Shown: positions 5,333 through 6,759 of the stretch, piece by piece | Position numbering within the stretch: position 1 is the stretch's first letter | Layout: each line of letters opens with the position of its first letter | From: Bifidobacterium breve | Lineage (GTDB): Bacteria; Actinomycetota; Actinomycetes; S36-B12 | Length of the DNA stretch: 6,759 nucleotides | Assembly (NCBI GenBank): GCA_943328365.2 | Contig: CALPZT020000087.1 | Coordinates: 1 to 6,759, forward strand | Reading direction: 5' to 3' | Notes under the pieces: model-generated | Database searches by the model: none | What the model was told of the DNA's origin: nothing | The model's input: the letters and a program-made list of their open reading frames with translations, nothing else | Translations under genes and position numbers: made by a program

Positions 5333-6544
5333 CTAGGAGGCGGCCCTGGCGTAGTCGGGCCACGCCTTCGCGCCCACGTACGAGCTGATGTCGAGCGGCC
5401 CCTCGGTTGAGTTGAGGGCGTAGGCGACGACTGCCCCCGTCTTCGGGTTGCACGCGACGTTGGCGGTGTAGCCGATGGCCTGGCCGCTATGGGCCAGCCA
5501 GTCGCCCTCGCGGACGATGCCGAGGCCGTAGTTGCCGGCGTCGATCTTGGTGGTCTTGAGCCGCTGAGCCGCAACCTTGGCCGGCAGGAGGTTGGTGCCC
5601 AGGCAGGTGCTGCCCCACTTCGCGAGGTCGCCGATCGTGCTGTACGCGCCGCCGCCCTCCTTGCCCCACTCCATCGTCCAGTTGATGACATCTGTGGTGG
5701 CGGACAGGCTCGGATTCACCTTCGCCGCCTCGGGACCGTAGATCGCGCCGAGGTAGCCGTGGGCGCTTGGTGCCGGAAGTTGCACGTTGCCCGTCATGAG
5801 CTTGGACGATGACATGCCGGTCTGGCGCAGCACCGCGTTCACGAGGGCTTCGGGAGTCTTGCCGGTGACCGCCTTCATGACCTCGCCGAGCAGCAGGTAA
5901 TTCGTCGTCGAGTAGCCGCCCGGTGCGGGGATCGCCTTGCCCTCGGCGATGCCCAGGGCAATGGCCTCATCCCTCGTGAAGGTCTGCTGGGGATTGGCGA
6001 ACATCTTCGCGACGGCCGGGTCGGCGTAGTCGGGGATGCGGCTCGTCATGCCGAGGAGTTGAGCGACGGTCTTCTTCGCAGCGATCGGGTACTTGCGGGC
6101 GACGGAGGGGGCAAGCGACTTCACAGTGTCGGTGAGCTTCAGCGTGCCCGCAGCGACCTGCTCGAGAACGGCTGTCGCGAACACGGTCTTCGTGATCGAC
6201 CCGATGAGGAACCTGTCCTTGACTGTTGCAGGCTGCGAGTCGAGCGCTGCCTCGCCGTAGGCCTGCTCGTAGTAGCCGCGCTCCGGATCCCACACCGCGA
6301 GCCAGAGACCGGGAGTGTGATCGATGGAGTTGGAAAGGAACGAAGTCGCCTCGGCGTCGATCGCAGCGCGATCGGCAGCCGACATCGCCTTGCTCCGGTC
6401 GATCGGGACGGCCTGCGCGGTGACGTGCGCCGTTGCCTGGGCGCCAAGGATGGGCGCGGCCTGCGAGGTGGCTACTGAAGCCATGCTGGCGCCGAGGGCC
6501 GCGAGAGCGGCGATGGCAATGAGTCGAGTGCGACGGCGGTTCAT
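5333..6544 (-). CDS. Secreted serine hydrolase, beta-lactamase/DD-peptidase fold
   Basis: The 403-residue product is an exported serine hydrolase of the class C beta-lactamase / R61 D,D-carboxypeptidase / esterase superfamily. Residues 1-30 are a signal peptide (RRRTR, hydrophobic core, cleavage near SQA|AP). The active-site motif S-x-x-K is GSITKT (Ser116, Lys119). The second motif region is GYSTTNYLLLGEV with Tyr211; the usual YxN reads Y-S-T here, so the Asn is replaced. The third motif is HSG (352-354, in AHSGQAIGY), equal to HTG of R61 and KTG of beta-lactamases. QLLGMTSRIPDY and GGGAYSTIGDLAKWG are typical family segments. ATG 6544 is chosen because it has GGGAG five bases upstream and starts the signal peptide; frames up to 6592 add no sensible sequence. 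It could be a peptidoglycan DD-peptidase or an esterase; the sequence does not decide. It may be co-transcribed with the helix-turn-helix gene 65 bases upstream. Confidence 0.93.
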   Translation of the reverse strand: MNRRRTRLIAIAALAALGASMASVATSQAAPILGAQATAHVTAQAVPIDRSKAMSAADRAAIDAEATSFLSNSIDHTPGLWLAVWDPERGYYEQAYGEAALDSQPATVKDRFLIGSITKTVFATAVLEQVAAGTLKLTDTVKSLAPSVARKYPIAAKKTVAQLLGMTSRIPDYADPAVAKMFANPQQTFTRDEAIALGIAEGKAIPAPGGYSTTNYLLLGEVMKAVTGKTPEALVNAVLRQTGMSSSKLMTGNVQLPAPSAHGYLGAIYGPEAAKVNPSLSATTDVINWTMEWGKEGGGAYSTIGDLAKWGSTCLGTNLLPAKVAAQRLKTTKIDAGNYGLGIVREGDWLAHSGQAIGYTANVACNPKTGAVVAYALNSTEGPLDISSYVGAKAWPDYARAAS

Positions 6545-6549
6545 CGGTT

Positions 6550-6554
6550 CTCCC
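6550..6554 (-). promoter_or_regulatory. Ribosome binding site of the serine hydrolase
   Basis: GGGAG on the minus strand lies five bases before the ATG at 6544, supporting this start over in-frame ATG and GTG codons further upstream (to 6592). Confidence 0.7.
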
Positions 6555-6609
6555 TGGGACGGCGGCTCAAGAAGCGCCATGGTACCTGCCACTGTGGAAT
6601 GTGCGCCGG

Positions 6610-6759
6610 TCAGGACTTGCGGCGCTTAGACCTGGGGATGATCTCGCCGCCGAAGCTCCCCTGATTCACGCGCGAGAGGATGCCGTGCCGCCTTGCCTTC
6701 TCGATCCAGCTCACGACCGTTCGCTCGGACACGTGTCGTTCGGAGGCGATCACCCGCGC
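6610..6759 (-). CDS. C-terminal part of a helix-turn-helix protein, cut by window edge
   Basis: The last 49 codons of a minus-strand gene run in frame from the window edge to a TGA at 6612-6610. The segment VIASERHVSERTVVSWIEKA followed by RRHGIL has the pattern of a helix-turn-helix in which VSERTVVSWI is the recognition helix. It resembles the short actinobacterial proteins whose C-terminal HTH reads 'VSxxTAxRWIxxARxxGLL', and it ends in a basic tail (PRSKRRKS) suited to DNA contact. The N-terminal part, and so the family and role, is outside the window. It precedes the serine hydrolase on the same strand with a 65-base gap, so it could share an operon with it; whether it regulates it is unknown. 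Confidence 0.75.
   Translation of the reverse strand, partial: ARVIASERHVSERTVVSWIEKARRHGILSRVNQGSFGGEIIPRSKRRKS

Noticed and set aside
5239..5691. Upstream extension of the oxidoreductase frame to 5691
   Set aside because: The extension lies in a wrong frame of the serine hydrolase gene, and the ATG at 5238 has a proper GGAGG.
1..6759. CRISPR array, tRNA/rRNA genes, toxin-antitoxin or defence system
   Set aside because: No spaced repeats of CRISPR form, no cloverleaf or rRNA sequence, and no defence-type domains were seen on either strand.

Overview
The window looks like chromosomal DNA from a high-GC actinobacterium. The reasons are GC-rich codons, an F420-dependent (DDN-type) nitroreductase-like protein, the actinobacterial 'tRNA adenosine deaminase-associated protein' in front of tadA, a membrane-anchored LytR_C protein, GTG/TTG starts, and several promoter-like motifs set for leaderless mRNAs. 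The genus cannot be named from sequence alone.

Left part (1-2358): the window opens inside pntB (proton-translocating transhydrogenase, beta subunit), which ends at 966. A convergent gene on the minus strand (1071-1907) encodes an unnamed secreted protein with a degenerate M23/LysM-peptidase-like barrel and four cysteines. Between the two stops lies a long inverted repeat (1001-1064) that could act as a two-way terminator. The secreted-protein gene has a good promoter directly upstream, placed for a leaderless GTG-start mRNA. Positions 1908-2358 hold no convincing gene. They contain an 18-bp tandem repeat, a separate dyad, and a stretch of noticeably lower GC.

Middle part (2359-4718): upp (uracil salvage, minus strand) is divergent from a three-gene plus-strand operon: the TadA-associated protein, tadA (A-to-I editing of tRNA wobble position 34), and a LytR_C-domain membrane protein. 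The operon is tight: there are 2 bp between the first two genes, and a TTG start overlaps the tadA stop and has a perfect AGGAGG. The 58-bp divergent gap has possible -10 motifs for both directions, again placed for leaderless transcripts.

Right part (4798-6759): three minus-strand genes. Reading in transcription order, these are the C-terminal end of a helix-turn-helix protein (cut by the window edge), a secreted serine beta-lactamase/DD-peptidase-fold hydrolase, and a DDN-type F420-dependent oxidoreductase. The gap between the last two holds an 8-bp inverted repeat enclosing two direct repeats.

Most of the window is ordinary housekeeping and cell-envelope content. I see no defence system, CRISPR array, RNA gene or intact mobile element. 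The parts most worth a second look are the secreted M23-like pseudo-enzyme with its promoter/operator, the tandem repeat in the gene-poor gap, the 1001-1064 inverted repeat, and the non-canonical second active-site motif of the serine hydrolase.
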